From positions 1,860,001 to 1,924,000 of the forward strand of contig NC_007498.2 of assembly GCF_000012885.1 (NCBI RefSeq): a stretch of 64,000 nucleotides of DNA, read 5' to 3'. The notes beneath the pieces were generated by a model that saw nothing but the letters and a program-made list of their open reading frames with translations, did no database searches and was not told the origin of the DNA. The stretch is from Syntrophotalea carbinolica DSM 2380. GTDB taxonomy: Bacteria > Desulfobacterota > Desulfuromonadia > Desulfuromonadales > Syntrophotaleaceae. This document shows positions 27,261 to 38,146 of the stretch, in pieces; within the stretch, counting starts at the first letter, position 1, and each line of letters begins with the position of its first letter. The position numbers and the translations under genes are program-made.

Positions 27261-27360
27261 GATTATCATTTATTGTTGTTCCGGATAGGATCACCGTTAT
27301 AGCGCGCCTTTGGCAAACGCCGCGGCCGCTGATCAACCGTAACCCTTCCTGATGAAACGA

Positions 27361-28638
27361 TCAATCAGACAGTCTATAGGTTATACGTCCGTCGACGATC
27401 GTGCAAATGGCGCGACCTTTGAGTTTCCAGTCGCCGAAGGGGGTATTCCTGCTCCGCGACTGCCCGGCCTGGGGATCCAACGTCCATTTGATTTCAGGGT
27501 CGATAATCGTCACGTCTGCTGGTCGGCCGACTTCCAGAGTGCCACCGGGCAAGCTCAGCGCAGCGGCGGGACCGCTAGTGAGGCAGGCAATAGCATCGGA
27601 CAAGGACAAAGCCCCCTCTTCAACCAGACGCAAGGTAAGCGGCAAAGCGGTTTCCAGCCCGATAATACCATTTAACGCCAGGTTGAATTCGACATTTTTT
27701 TCATCGGGATGATGCGGAGCATGATCGGTCGCAATGACGCTCAGGGTGCCGTCTGCCAAGCCCTCGCGAATGGCTTCCAGGTCATCGCTGGTACGCAAAG
27801 GCGGGTTCATCTTGGCGTGCGTGTCATAGCCGCGAACGGCATCCTCGGTCAGGGTAAAGTAGTGAGGCGCCGTTTCGGCAGTAACCCTTGCGCCCCGTGC
27901 TTTGGCGGCGCGGATGATCTCGACAGCGCCCCGGGTTGAAACATGGGCCACATGCAGACGCGCATTGGTATACTCCGCAAGCATAACGTCCCGCGCAACA
28001 GCGGAGACTTCAGCAACCCACGGAATACCTCGCAGGCCAAGTTCGGTAGCGACGAAACCGTCGTTCATAACGCCGTCGCCGACCAGGGAAAGGTCTTCGG
28101 AATGACTGACAATGGGCAGGTCGAAAGAACGCGCGTATTCGAGAGCGCGACGCATGATTTCACCGTGGGAAACGGGATGCCCGTCGTCGGTGACTGCAAC
28201 GCAACCGGCTTGTTTCATATCGCCAAGTTCGGCAAGGGATTCGCCCTTCAGACCTTTGGTTATAGCCCCTACGGGATAAACTTTGGCATGACCTGCCTGG
28301 GCGGCCTTGTGCAGAATATATTGGGTTGTGGCTTTGTTGTCGTTAACCGGGGAGGTGTTGGGCATACAGGCTACAGCGGTAAATCCACCGGCAGCCGCGG
28401 CCCGCGTTCCCGATTCGATATCTTCCTTGTATTCGAATCCCGGGTCGCGCAGATGAACATGGATGTCAATAAGGCCCGGGACGACCAGACAGCCGGCAGC
28501 ATCGATCTTTTCGGCATCCGCCGTTTGAATATCCGTACCGACCTGCGCGATACGGTTATCTTCGATCAATACGTCAAACTTTTCATCGATACCGTGGGCC
28601 GGATCCAGAACCCGCCCATTCGTAATCAGAATTTTCAT
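27361..28638 (-). CDS. pyrC: Dihydroorotase (class I)
   Basis: Cyclises carbamoyl-aspartate to dihydroorotate in pyrimidine synthesis. It is 425 residues, the size of the class I amidohydrolase type. Zinc-site motifs are intact: [10 protein letters not shown] (about 58-67), [14 protein letters not shown] and ATDHAPH. pyrB lies 26 bp upstream on the same strand. Confidence 0.96.
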   Translation of the reverse strand: MKILITNGRVLDPAHGIDEKFDVLIEDNRIAQVGTDIQTADAEKIDAAGCLVVPGLIDIHVHLRDPGFEYKEDIESGTRAAAAGGFTAVACMPNTSPVNDNKATTQYILHKAAQAGHAKVYPVGAITKGLKGESLAELGDMKQAGCVAVTDDGHPVSHGEIMRRALEYARSFDLPIVSHSEDLSLVGDGVMNDGFVATELGLRGIPWVAEVSAVARDVMLAEYTNARLHVAHVSTRGAVEIIRAAKARGARVTAETAPHYFTLTEDAVRGYDTHAKMNPPLRTSDDLEAIREGLADGTLSVIATDHAPHHPDEKNVEFNLALNGIIGLETALPLTLRLVEEGALSLSDAIACLTSGPAAALSLPGGTLEVGRPADVTIIDPEIKWTLDPQAGQSRSRNTPFGDWKLKGRAICTIVDGRITYRLSD

Positions 28639-28664
28639 TATTATCCCTCTTCAAGCATGCGCGT

Positions 28665-29606
28665 TTACTGGGCCGAATCTTCGAGTTTTTCACCGCCAGA
28701 AACCAGATAAAGCAGTGCCATGCGCACGGCCACGCCGTTTTCCACCTGATCCAGAATAACATTCTGAGGTCCATCCGCTACCGCCGAGGAGATCTCGACA
28801 CCGCGGTTCATGGGGCCGGGGTGCATGACAATGGCATCGGGCTTTGCAAGCTTCATTCTATCCGGGGTGAGCCCGTAAAACATGGAATATTCCCGCAGGG
28901 AAGGCAGCATGGTTTTGCCTTGTCGTTCCTGCTGAATGCGCAGCATCATGACGACATCGGCGCCGCTGACGGCATCGTCGATGCGATCGAACACCTGGGC
29001 CCCGAGACGCTCAATACCGGGCGGCAACATGGTACCGGGACCACACAGTCTTACCTCGGCACCCAGTTTGTTTAGAGCGTAAACATTGGATCGGGCAACG
29101 CGACTATGGGTAATGTCGCCGATAATAGCCACTGTCAATCCCTCGATATGCCCCTTCTTCTGCCGTATGGTGAGAAGGTCCAGCAGTGCCTGGCTGGGAT
29201 GTTCGTGAGCGCCATCACCGGCATTGATGACCGAAAAATCACAACGCTCGGCTAAATAGTGAGGAGCGCCGGAGCAGGAGTGACGCATGACAATGATATC
29301 GGGCTTCATGGCCTCAAGATTCTTGGCCGTATCCTCCAGCGTTTCCCCCTTCACCACGGCGGAGGTCGATGCGCTGATGTTAACCGTATCGGCAGAGAGC
29401 CTTTTCCCTGCAATTTCAAAGGAGGTCCGAGTGCGGGTACTCGCTTCGAAAAAGACGTTGATAACCGTCTTTCCTCGCAAAGTGGGTACTTTTTTTATAG
29501 ACCGCAGGCTTACGTCCTTGAAACTCTCGGCAGTATCCAGAATGAGGGTTATGTCCTCGGCCGACATCTGCTCGATACCAAGAATATGCTTGTGATTGAA
29601 CGCCAT
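28665..29606 (-). CDS. pyrB: Aspartate carbamoyltransferase catalytic chain
   Basis: Joins carbamoyl phosphate and aspartate. It is 313 residues. Carbamoyl-phosphate-binding STRTRTSFE and the [11 protein letters not shown] segment are present. No pyrI regulatory chain gene is in the operon, fitting a PyrR-controlled rather than allosterically controlled pathway. It lies 90 bp after pyrR. Confidence 0.96.
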   Translation of the reverse strand: MAFNHKHILGIEQMSAEDITLILDTAESFKDVSLRSIKKVPTLRGKTVINVFFEASTRTRTSFEIAGKRLSADTVNISASTSAVVKGETLEDTAKNLEAMKPDIIVMRHSCSGAPHYLAERCDFSVINAGDGAHEHPSQALLDLLTIRQKKGHIEGLTVAIIGDITHSRVARSNVYALNKLGAEVRLCGPGTMLPPGIERLGAQVFDRIDDAVSGADVVMMLRIQQERQGKTMLPSLREYSMFYGLTPDRMKLAKPDAIVMHPGPMNRGVEISSAVADGPQNVILDQVENGVAVRMALLYLVSGGEKLEDSAQ

Positions 29607-29696
29607 GTCGCATCTCCTGATGTAAAAAATAAATCCTTAAATCAAATATTTATCTAGCAAGAACCAATAAAGTCCTTTAAGTCGATGCGCAAGCTG

Positions 29697-30251
<555 letters not shown>

Positions 30252-30257
30252 TCAGGC

Positions 30258-30293
30258 AAAAAAAAGGTATCCTCTCTTTCGGGAGAAGATACC
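30258..30293 (-). terminator. pyr operon attenuator terminator
   Basis: On the minus strand GGTATCTTCTC-CCGAAA-GAGAGGATACC forms an 11-bp stem with one G-U pair and is followed by eight T. It stands between the promoter and pyrR, about 30 bp before the start codon, where an attenuator is expected. Confidence 0.88.
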
Positions 30294-30343
30294 CGGACAT
30301 CTTGGTTTTAATTTTTTGGTAAGACTTTATGATCACCCTTGCT

Positions 30344-30357
30344 AACCTCTCTGGATT
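30344..30357 (-). promoter_or_regulatory. PyrR-binding loop (anti-antiterminator)
   Basis: AATCCAGAGAGGTT matches the PyrR recognition consensus ARUCCNGNGAGGYU at every position. Flanking bases extend the stem to seven pairs (GUUAAUC with GGUUAGC) around the CAGAGA hexaloop. It lies about 35 nt downstream of the predicted transcription start and about 50 nt upstream of the terminator. Confidence 0.85.
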
Positions 30358-30398
30358 AACTTAAAAGGCCTATTGAACGTTCCTACTAAATCTTTCGA

Positions 30399-30427
30399 AG
30401 GATACAGAAGAAGTGCTCCTTTGTCAA
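30399..30427 (-). promoter_or_regulatory. Promoter of the pyr/car operon
   Basis: A perfect -35 TTGACA and -10 TATCCT with a 17-bp spacer on the minus strand, placed so that the transcript starts just before the PyrR-binding loop. Confidence 0.75.
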
Positions 30428-30454
30428 TTCAAATTCAACCTTGACGTGCTGGTT

Positions 30455-31114
30455 TTATTTGATCAACCGCCCCATGCGATTCCAGCGAGGGCTGTGTTTT
30501 TTGCTGTCCCAGGACCAGTATTTAATGAACGCCAGCCCTTTTATCTCGGATTTTTCGACAAAACCCCAGAAGCGGCTGTCGTATGATCGGTCTCGGTTGT
30601 CGCCCATGACAAAATACTGTCCGCCGGGAACCTGTTGTGGCGCGAGATTGTCGCGGCGCGGATCCTCGGCAAAGAAGGGACCTTTATGAACGGCCTGGGG
30701 AATGTTCAACGCTTCGCCATTGATATACACCACCTTGCTGCGCACCTCAACAGTGTCTCCGGGGACGCCGATAACCCGTTTGATGAAGTCCCTGCGCTTA
30801 TAAAAAGGGAGGTCTTCATCCAGCGGGAATTCAAAAACGATAACATCTCCGCGTTGCGGGTTGCGTAGACTTAGAAACCTCTCCTCGGACCACGGCACCT
30901 GTAATCCATAAATAAATTTGTTAACAAGCAGATGATCACCGATAAGCAAGGTGTCTTCCATCGATCCCGACGGGATTTTAAAAGCCTGAAACAAGAAGGT
31001 TCGTATGATCAGCGCCAAAATCAAGGCAACGCCGATCGCTTCGCCCCACTCACGATACCACGGCTTTCCGGAATTTTTATTGAGTGCTGTGCCGGACGAG
31101 GTGCGATTGGACAT
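30455..31114 (-). CDS. lepB: Signal peptidase I
   Basis: Inner-membrane protease that removes signal peptides. It is 219 residues. One N-terminal membrane anchor (about 22-40) precedes the catalytic Ser in SGSMEDTL and the catalytic Lys in RRDFIKRVIG, with GDNRDRSYDSRFWG in box E. It lies 5 bp downstream of lepA, the classical lepA-lepB pairing. Confidence 0.96.
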   Translation of the reverse strand: MSNRTSSGTALNKNSGKPWYREWGEAIGVALILALIIRTFLFQAFKIPSGSMEDTLLIGDHLLVNKFIYGLQVPWSEERFLSLRNPQRGDVIVFEFPLDEDLPFYKRRDFIKRVIGVPGDTVEVRSKVVYINGEALNIPQAVHKGPFFAEDPRRDNLAPQQVPGGQYFVMGDNRDRSYDSRFWGFVEKSEIKGLAFIKYWSWDSKKHSPRWNRMGRLIK

Positions 31115-31119
31115 GCGTG

Positions 31120-32919
31120 TTATTCCTTTACTTTGAGGATGGCGAGGAAGGCTTCCTGGGGCAACTCGACGTTGCCGACCTGCTTCATGCGCTTCTTGCC
31201 TTCTTTCTGTTTTTCGAGCAATTTACGCTTACGGGTGATGTCGCCGCCATAACATTTGGCGGTAACGTCCTTACGCAACGCCTTGACGTTGGCACGTGCC
31301 ACCACTTTGTTGCCGATCGCGGCCTGGACAGCGACTTCGTATTGCTGGCGCGGAATAAATTCTTTCATCTTGGCGACCAACTCCCGGCCACGCATCTGCG
31401 ACTTGTCACGATGCACTATGAGCGACAGGGCGTCGACCGTTTCGGCGTTGACCAGGATATTCAAACGCACCAGATCGCTTGGACGGTAATCGAGGAATTC
31501 GTAGTCCAGGGAAGCGTACCCGCGGCTGACCGTCTTGAGACGGTCGTAGAAATCGAGCACGATTTCGTTAAGGGGCAGTTCATAGACGACCATGACACGA
31601 TTGGAGGTCAGATATTTAATCTCGCGCTGGATACCGCGTTTCTCTTCGCACAGAGCAAGCACGCCGCCAACGTAATCGTTGGGAACGTGGATGGACGCCA
31701 CAATGAACGGTTCCAGGATCTGATCGATATATTGCAGCTCAGGCAGCTTATTGGCACTATCGACGATAAGCTCTTCGCCTTTGGTGGTGATAACCCGGTA
31801 GCGTACAGTCGGGGCCGTGGTGATCAGCTCCATATTGAATTCACGCTCAAGGCGTTCCTGAATGATCTCCATATGCAGCAATCCGAGGAAACCGCAACGG
31901 AAACCGAATCCAAGGGCCAGGGAATTTTCAGGCTCAAAGGAAAAGGACGAATCGTTCAGGCGCAGCTTTTCCATGGCATCACGCAACGCGTCATAATCTC
32001 CGCTGTCTATGGGATACAGTCCGGAGTAGACCATGGGTTTGACTTCCTGAAAACCGGCTAAAGGGTTCTCGGCAGGTCGATGAAGATGGGTTACGGTGTC
32101 ACCTACCTTGGCATCCTGCAACACCTTGATGCCCGCAATGACAAAACCGACCTCTCCTGCCGCCATTTCCGAAAACTCAACGGGATGAGGCGAAAAAGCC
32201 CCGATCTTAAGGACTTCATAGCTGCGTTTGCTGGCCATGAGTTGAATCTTGTCGCCTTTTTTCAGGGTACCGTCGAAGATCCGGACAAGCATAATGACGC
32301 CTTGATACGAGTCGTACCAGGAATCAAAAATCAATGCTTTAAGCGGCGCATCGGCATCGCCCTTCGGCGCAGGAACCTTCTCGACGATGGATTCGAGGAT
32401 CTCGTGAATGCCGATGCCCTCTTTGGCGCTGGCTTCGACGGCGTCAGAGGCATCAAGACCAATGATCTCCTCGATCTCCTCCTTGATCCGCGCAGGTTCG
32501 GCACCGGGCAGGTCGACCTTGTTAAGCACCGGAAACACCTCGAGGTTTTGGTCGATGGCCAGGTAGACATTGGCCAGCGTTTGAGCCTCCACCCCCTGAG
32601 ATGCATCGACGACCAGCATGCCACCTTCACAGGCTGCTAGCGAGCGACTCACTTCATAGCTGAAGTCAACATGCCCGGGAGTGTCGATGAGGTTCAGAAT
32701 ATAATCCTGACCGTCTTCAGCCCGATATTTAAGGCGAACGGCTTGCGCCTTGATGGTGATGCCACGTTCCCGCTCAAGGTCGAGCTTGTCGAGAAACTGG
32801 TTGGTCTTTTCGCGATCGCTAAGGGCTCCGGTGGTTTCGAGAAGGCGGTCCGCCAGAGTCGATTTACCGTGATCGATATGGGCTATAATGGAAAAATTGC
32901 GAATTTTACTACGTTCCAT
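31120..32919 (-). CDS. lepA: Elongation factor 4 (LepA)
   Basis: Ribosome-bound GTPase that back-translocates or assists initiation. It is 599 residues. G1 [14 protein letters not shown] (about 13-26), G3 DTPGHVDF, G4 [10 protein letters not shown], and the LepA-specific C-terminal domain (about 485-599, with RNRVMV-like and [16 protein letters not shown]-like parts) are present. It is followed by lepB. Confidence 0.97.
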   Translation of the reverse strand: MERSKIRNFSIIAHIDHGKSTLADRLLETTGALSDREKTNQFLDKLDLERERGITIKAQAVRLKYRAEDGQDYILNLIDTPGHVDFSYEVSRSLAACEGGMLVVDASQGVEAQTLANVYLAIDQNLEVFPVLNKVDLPGAEPARIKEEIEEIIGLDASDAVEASAKEGIGIHEILESIVEKVPAPKGDADAPLKALIFDSWYDSYQGVIMLVRIFDGTLKKGDKIQLMASKRSYEVLKIGAFSPHPVEFSEMAAGEVGFVIAGIKVLQDAKVGDTVTHLHRPAENPLAGFQEVKPMVYSGLYPIDSGDYDALRDAMEKLRLNDSSFSFEPENSLALGFGFRCGFLGLLHMEIIQERLEREFNMELITTAPTVRYRVITTKGEELIVDSANKLPELQYIDQILEPFIVASIHVPNDYVGGVLALCEEKRGIQREIKYLTSNRVMVVYELPLNEIVLDFYDRLKTVSRGYASLDYEFLDYRPSDLVRLNILVNAETVDALSLIVHRDKSQMRGRELVAKMKEFIPRQQYEVAVQAAIGNKVVARANVKALRKDVTAKCYGGDITRKRKLLEKQKEGKKRMKQVGNVELPQEAFLAILKVKE

Positions 32920-32963
32920 GAGGCTCTTTTCCGTGGAGTTTATAAAAGAATTTCGAATGGATC

Positions 32964-32992
32964 AATGTACAAAAACCCCCCGATTTTGTAAA
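32964..32992 (-). promoter_or_regulatory. Candidate promoter of lepA-lepB
   Basis: TTTACA and TACATT with a 17-bp spacer on the minus strand, about 45 bp upstream of the lepA start. Confidence 0.5.
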
Positions 32993-33192
32993 GTGAAAAG
33001 GCGGTTTCCACGCTGCGATGGCTATTTTGGATCCATTCATGGCGCTTAGGCTTTTTACTTGATTCCTGTGCTGGGGATGGATACCCTTTGCGCTCCGGAT
33101 GTATGTTGATTGAAGCCGTCTTTATCTTATACCAGAACGTCATTTTGCTGTAAGAGTCAACCGCGAATCGAGGTCATCAGGAGGGTCATTTT

Positions 33193-35067
33193 TTGAAAAC
33201 CGTAGATGAGTTGATAAAGCACTCCGTAGATAAAACGCCGGGAAAAACCGCCCTGCGCTTCAAGGCTGCGGGCACCTGGCAGGATATGACCTATCAGGAA
33301 TTATGGCATCAAGTCGAACGCATAGCCGGCGGCCTGCACCATTGGGGTATCCGCAAAGGGGACCGCATCGCTCTGATCGGTGCGACCTCGCCCGACTGGA
33401 TCGCAGCCTACCTGGCTATCATGCAAAGCGGTGCGATTGTGGTTCCGGTCGACAAAGAACTTAAAGCTGGGGAGTTGCGCCACGTTCTTACCGATTGCGG
33501 GGCAAAATTGCTTTTCACAGAGCGTCCCTTCATCGAACTGCTTGCCGAAATAGGCGAAGGCCTTCCTGCCCTTGCAAAAATCGTCGTTATGGAAAAGACG
33601 GCAGAGCGCAGCCTGGATTCGCAAACTGAGCAAGTCATGGTCGATATTGTCGAAGCGTGGCGCGGCCTGGTGGAGCAATACCAGATTTCCGACATGGCAA
33701 GGCAGCAGGTTGAAAACCTGGGACGCCGACTGGAGCAACTGCATTACAAAAAGGCTGAAATCGCGAGTAAAAAGGAACGTAAAAAACAGCCGCCTTCAAG
33801 TATTTTCAACGATATCGAGTCATGGAAACATACCTTTTCCCTGCGCTTTAACCTCGAATCACTGGAACTGTTCGCAACACAAGGATCGATACCGGAAGTG
33901 GATCGCAGCCCCACAGATCCGGCCGTTATACTCTACACCTCGGGCACCACCGGGCGCGCCAAAGGAGCTATGCTGAGTCACGCCAATATCGTGACCAATA
34001 TCGAGGCCGCCGTCCGTCACCTCGAAGTCGATGAAGGGATGCACACCCTGTCCTTCTTACCCATCAATCATGTTTTCGAGCAGGTTGCCGGCGTTCTCGC
34101 GCCGCTGTCCTTGTGCGGGACCGTGTCTATCGCCGAATCTCTTAAAAAAATCGGGCAGAATTTGATGGAGGAAAAACCCTCTCATGTTATGGGGGTCCCC
34201 GCTGTTTACCGAGTGCTTCTTGGACGCATAAGCCGAAGCATCGAAGAAAAGCCCCTTTCCCGAGCCCTTTTTGCCATCCCCTTAACGCGGCCGCTTGTAA
34301 CTTCCAAGGTTCGAAAAGCGTTAGGGCGTAACATTACCTTTATCAGTGGCGGCGCGGCCCTCGATCCGGATCTTGCACGTGGCATGACCAAGCTGGGATT
34401 TACCGTCCTTCAGGGTTACGGCATTACGGAGACATCGCCGATCATCTCTGCGGAATCTCCCTCCAGACGAAAAATCGGAACCGTCGGCCAGGTTATTCCC
34501 GGCGTTCAGGTACGCATCGATCGCCCCAACGAAGAAGGTATCGGTGAAATCCTTGTTCAGGGACCCAACGTGATGCAGGGCTACTACAAGCGCCCCAAGG
34601 CCACGGCCGAGGCCATCGTAGACGGCTGGTACCATACCGGGGATCTCGGCCACATGGATGAAAACGGGTTTTTGTCTATCTGCGGTCGCATGAAAAACCT
34701 CATCGTCACCCCCAACGGCAAGAATGTGTATCCTGAAGAAGTCGAAAATGAGCTGTTGAAATGCCCCCTTGTCGCAGAAGTCATGGTCTATGGACACAAA
34801 CTTTCGGCCACCGCCGAGGAGGTGCATGCCATCATTTTCCCGGACCAGGAAGCACTTGATCACTATGTGAGAGACAATGATCTGACGGCGCTGAATGAAG
34901 AGGATGTGGAAGAACTTATCCGGCGTGAAGTGCTGGAGGCCGGCAAACGGCTGGCCGATTATAAGAGGGTAAAGCGCTTCACCCTGCGCGATGATGAATT
35001 TCCCAAGACCACGACCAGAAAAATCAAGCGTTATGTAGTGGAAGCCGATATACCGGCCGGCGGTTAA
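33193..35067 (+). CDS. Long-chain acyl-CoA synthetase / AMP-dependent ligase
   Basis: Activates a carboxylic acid to its acyl-CoA through an acyl-adenylate. It is 624 residues, starting at TTG with AGGAGGG about 7 bp upstream. The adenylate-forming motif YTSGTTGRAKG (about 252-262), GYGITETSP, and the hinge region YHTGDLGHMDENGFLSICGR are present. A charged insertion around 165-205 (QQVENLGRRLEQ...KKERKKQ) is typical of FadD15/FAA-like long-chain synthetases. It is monocistronic and convergent with the ClC gene, only 17 bp away. Confidence 0.9.
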   Translation: MKTVDELIKHSVDKTPGKTALRFKAAGTWQDMTYQELWHQVERIAGGLHHWGIRKGDRIALIGATSPDWIAAYLAIMQSGAIVVPVDKELKAGELRHVLTDCGAKLLFTERPFIELLAEIGEGLPALAKIVVMEKTAERSLDSQTEQVMVDIVEAWRGLVEQYQISDMARQQVENLGRRLEQLHYKKAEIASKKERKKQPPSSIFNDIESWKHTFSLRFNLESLELFATQGSIPEVDRSPTDPAVILYTSGTTGRAKGAMLSHANIVTNIEAAVRHLEVDEGMHTLSFLPINHVFEQVAGVLAPLSLCGTVSIAESLKKIGQNLMEEKPSHVMGVPAVYRVLLGRISRSIEEKPLSRALFAIPLTRPLVTSKVRKALGRNITFISGGAALDPDLARGMTKLGFTVLQGYGITETSPIISAESPSRRKIGTVGQVIPGVQVRIDRPNEEGIGEILVQGPNVMQGYYKRPKATAEAIVDGWYHTGDLGHMDENGFLSICGRMKNLIVTPNGKNVYPEEVENELLKCPLVAEVMVYGHKLSATAEEVHAIIFPDQEALDHYVRDNDLTALNEEDVEELIRREVLEAGKRLADYKRVKRFTLRDDEFPKTTTRKIKRYVVEADIPAGG

Positions 35068-35084
35068 TGCAATGCTTTACTCTG

Positions 35085-36905
35085 TCATGTTTCTGCAAAA
35101 ACCCCTTTTTTCTTTTCCAACTCGCTGGCATAGCGGGTCAATACCGCGCGTCGCGACAGCATGAACAACACCTTGCCGGGGTGCTCCGAATCGACCACGG
35201 GGATTTCCTCGATACCGCGCCGGGTAAACTTACGCAATGCCAGGGTCAGGGATTCTTCCGGAATAGTGGTTACAACCTGAGAAATAGCAACATCTCTTGC
35301 CAGGATAAGGGATGGCGGGATCTCTTCGTGAAGAATGCGCCGCAAATCGTTGATGGAAAAGATGCCGGTCATTTCCCCTTGCCGATCGATGACCGGAAAA
35401 TAGTTGGTGTCGCTACCTGACATCTGTTCGATAATATCATTCAGCGGCATGTCTTCCGGAATCAGGGTCGGTTCTCTGCCGAACTCGGCCAGTTCTCCGA
35501 CCGAGATGCCGGCCAGGACATTGACAACCAGGTCGCCAAGATGAGCGGGCGAATCGACCCTGCCGGTTACCTGCTGCTGATAAATAGAGCTGCGCCGGAA
35601 AAAGACCATGGCAACCACGCATACCAGCATCAGCGGCGCCAGCAATGCATAATTCCCCGTCAATTCGCTTACCATGATAAGCGTGGCAATGGGCGTATTG
35701 GCAACTCCGGCAAAAAAGCCGGCCATGCCGATAATCACACAGGTCCGCGGCTCGGCCAGCAACATGGGAAACAAGGCATGCACAACGGCGCCGAAACTAC
35801 CGCCCAGCATGGCACCGATTACCAGGCTCGGAGCGAACACCCCTCCGGAACCTCCGGAGGAAATCGTCAGGCTGGTGGCAATGATCTTCCCTAATCCCAG
35901 CAGGACCATCAACCACAACGCCATTTTTCCGTAAAGAGCCGCCTGTACCCAGCCGTATCCCGAACCAAGCACTTGCGGTACGAACATGGCCATCACTCCG
36001 AGAATGAGACCGCCTAAAGCCGGTTTCAGCCAGGTTGGCATATTTAAAGCGACGAAACGATCCCTGGCATAATAAAAGGTCTTCACATAACCGGTGCCCA
36101 AAATGGCGCAGGCGATACCAAGCAGTAGATAAAAACCCAGTTCAACCGGGTGTTCGAAACGAAAGGCAGGCGTTGCCAATAAAGGACTCCATCCGGTCAC
36201 GGCTCCAAACAGAGAGTAGGCTACAATCGAGGAGATGATGCAGGGGATAAGCCCTTCATGCTCGAACTCGGGATCCTGATAGAGAACTTCGACTGCAAAA
36301 AGTGCCCCGCCGAGAGGTGCGCGAAAGGTTGCACCTACCCCGCCGGCCATGCCTGCCAACAACAAAACGCGTCGGTCGGAGACGGAGAGTTTTAAACGAT
36401 CGGCTAAAAACGACCCGAATCCGGCACCAATCTGGGCAATAGGCCCTTCCCTTCCGGCTGAGCCCCCGGTACTTATGGTTGCTACGGAAGCAATGGCCTT
36501 CACAACCGGGACTCGGCCTCGTATCAGGCCTTTTTTCTGATGAAACGCCTCAATGGCTGCATCGGTACCGTGCCCTTCGGCTTCGGGGGCAAATCGAAAA
36601 ACCAGCCACCCGGAAACCAAACCTCCCAGGACGGGAATCACAAAAAGAAACCATCGATGCGACATCTTGAGAGAATTTACAACCCCACCGCTTTGTAGGG
36701 CATTGCCATGTCCCGGGGTGTGCAGCCCGCCCCAATGAACAAGAATCCACTCCGTTGCCGTATCGGTGGCGAAATAAAACGCCAGCGCACCAGCGCCTGC
36801 CACCAGGCCGACCAGGGCACTAAGCAACATGAATCGTCCAACAGCTCGGACGTCAAGATTGTGAAGGGACCTGCGCGGCTTAAGTAAGTCAGACATATTT
36901 CCCAT
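35085..36905 (-). CDS. ClC-family chloride channel/transporter with CBS domains
   Basis: A polytopic inner-membrane anion channel or Cl-/H+ exchanger. It is 606 residues. The signature filters are GGSAGREGP (about 145-153) and GGSGGVFAP, with GHGTD in place of the usual GSGIP, as in other CBS-containing bacterial ClCs. Two C-terminal CBS domains (about 460-590) probably bind nucleotides and gate transport. ATG codons at 36905 and 36896 are both possible starts. Confidence 0.9.
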   Translation of the reverse strand: MGNMSDLLKPRRSLHNLDVRAVGRFMLLSALVGLVAGAGALAFYFATDTATEWILVHWGGLHTPGHGNALQSGGVVNSLKMSHRWFLFVIPVLGGLVSGWLVFRFAPEAEGHGTDAAIEAFHQKKGLIRGRVPVVKAIASVATISTGGSAGREGPIAQIGAGFGSFLADRLKLSVSDRRVLLLAGMAGGVGATFRAPLGGALFAVEVLYQDPEFEHEGLIPCIISSIVAYSLFGAVTGWSPLLATPAFRFEHPVELGFYLLLGIACAILGTGYVKTFYYARDRFVALNMPTWLKPALGGLILGVMAMFVPQVLGSGYGWVQAALYGKMALWLMVLLGLGKIIATSLTISSGGSGGVFAPSLVIGAMLGGSFGAVVHALFPMLLAEPRTCVIIGMAGFFAGVANTPIATLIMVSELTGNYALLAPLMLVCVVAMVFFRRSSIYQQQVTGRVDSPAHLGDLVVNVLAGISVGELAEFGREPTLIPEDMPLNDIIEQMSGSDTNYFPVIDRQGEMTGIFSINDLRRILHEEIPPSLILARDVAISQVVTTIPEESLTLALRKFTRRGIEEIPVVDSEHPGKVLFMLSRRAVLTRYASELEKKKGVFAET

Positions 36906-37241
36906 TCTTACGGATAGGCGATCACACCCCGTGCAAGGGCACAGGCAGTCATCTACGGAACCGTATGGACTTGATAAAGATAATAATATCGTGGAGTTTC
37001 AAGATCTTCATAACAGGGTTTGATTATAGGAGGTTTAGTGCGGTCTGACAATCCCTTTGTGCACAGGGTAAGCAGGCCGTTTTTTGCCGAAGATCCGGGG
37101 CTCGAAAAACAGAACAAAGAACAGGGCCGTGACTTTGCCCTTTAAACGGTGAGCACGGGAAACAGTCGGCGAAATAGGCGGGATATTGAAGGTGGGCATG
37201 GCCGGCCGCGGCGCCATCAGCACCGCAGCCGGAGAACGATT
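36906..37241. other. Gene-free stretch
   Basis: No convincing gene or regulatory site. Minus-strand frames here lack recognisable domains and overlap the 3' end of the thioesterase gene out of frame. Confidence 0.4.
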
Positions 37242-37676
37242 TCATTGCTGCTCGGGGGGAATTCCAGGTGATTGAGATGAAGATCTGTCGATAAACAGGC
37301 GTGCTTCGGCTTCTGCGCAGATATCTCCGGATACCACCAGTCTCGAACGTACACGCACAATGCGTCTGCGATGACTGAGCACTTCCCCGAACAAGGTTAT
37401 CTCGCATCCGCAGGGAACAGGTTTACGATAACGTACCTGCAATTCGGCTGTAACGGCTTGTCCTCCCAGACCCATGGCTGCATAAATACACGTTTCGTCG
37501 AGCAACGCAGCAAGGACACCACCGTGCGCAATCCTCCCCCACCCCTGAAAATGTTCCTCCAGCGTGACACGGCTGAAAGCACATAACAGGTCATGATCGG
37601 TCTGAAAGGAGGCCTTTATCCCCATGGGATTATGGCCACCGCAGACAAAACAGGAGTCGGTTTTGGAGAGCTGCAT
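37242..37676 (-). CDS. PaaI-type hotdog thioesterase
   Basis: It is 144 residues. An N-terminal CFVCGGHNPMG motif (about 9-19) and the HGGVLAALLDE helix (about 51-61) mark the PaaI/YbgC-like hotdog fold with its catalytic acidic residue. It probably hydrolyses an acyl-CoA; substrate unknown. It lies 3 bp after the TM2-domain gene on the same strand. Confidence 0.85.
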   Translation of the reverse strand: MQLSKTDSCFVCGGHNPMGIKASFQTDHDLLCAFSRVTLEEHFQGWGRIAHGGVLAALLDETCIYAAMGLGGQAVTAELQVRYRKPVPCGCEITLFGEVLSHRRRIVRVRSRLVVSGDICAEAEARLFIDRSSSQSPGIPPEQQ

Positions 37677-37679
37677 AGC

Positions 37680-38078
37680 TCAGCTTCCCAGACGGTTGAT
37701 TTCAGAAACCTGAGTATTCAAGGTCCAGAAATCGTAAAGAATGCCCAAACCGAAAATACCGCCTGTCAACAGATACACAAGCCCGGTCAGCCATTTGCCG
37801 AGATAAAAGCGGTGGATGCCAACGATCCCGAGAAATCCCAATAAAAGCCAGGCGATGTTGTAATCCAAACGCCCTGCGGTAAACCGTTCGTCGGCTTGAC
37901 GATCCATTCGAGGGATGAGAAAAAGATCCACGATCCAACCGATAAAAAACAGGCCGAGGGTGAAGAAATAAATAGTGCCGCTTATGGGTTTTCCGTAATA
38001 AAACCGATGCGCACCGATAAATCCGAAAATCCATAAAATGTAGCCGACAACAAGACTGTGCGTATTTTCCTGAACCAT
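37680..38078 (-). CDS. TM2-domain membrane protein
   Basis: It is 132 residues from the ATG chosen here, which has AAGGAGG 5 bp upstream; an in-frame ATG 24 bp earlier lacks one. Two TM2 modules are visible: GFIGAHRFYYGKP...GLFFIGWIVDL and GIVGIHRFYLGKW...GIFGLGILYD, giving about four membrane spans. The function of bacterial TM2 proteins is not established. It is coupled to the thioesterase gene downstream. Confidence 0.82.
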   Translation of the reverse strand: MVQENTHSLVVGYILWIFGFIGAHRFYYGKPISGTIYFFTLGLFFIGWIVDLFLIPRMDRQADERFTAGRLDYNIAWLLLGFLGIVGIHRFYLGKWLTGLVYLLTGGIFGLGILYDFWTLNTQVSEINRLGS

Positions 38079-38146
38079 TTCATCCTCCTTCACAATGATC
38101 AACCGGTTTCTGGCTTTCGATCTTTAAATACCTGTATGCGCGTTAT

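Noticed and set aside
37024-37407. 127-codon minus-strand frame after the ClC gene
   Set aside because: It overlaps the thioesterase gene out of frame and has no recognisable domain or ribosome binding site.
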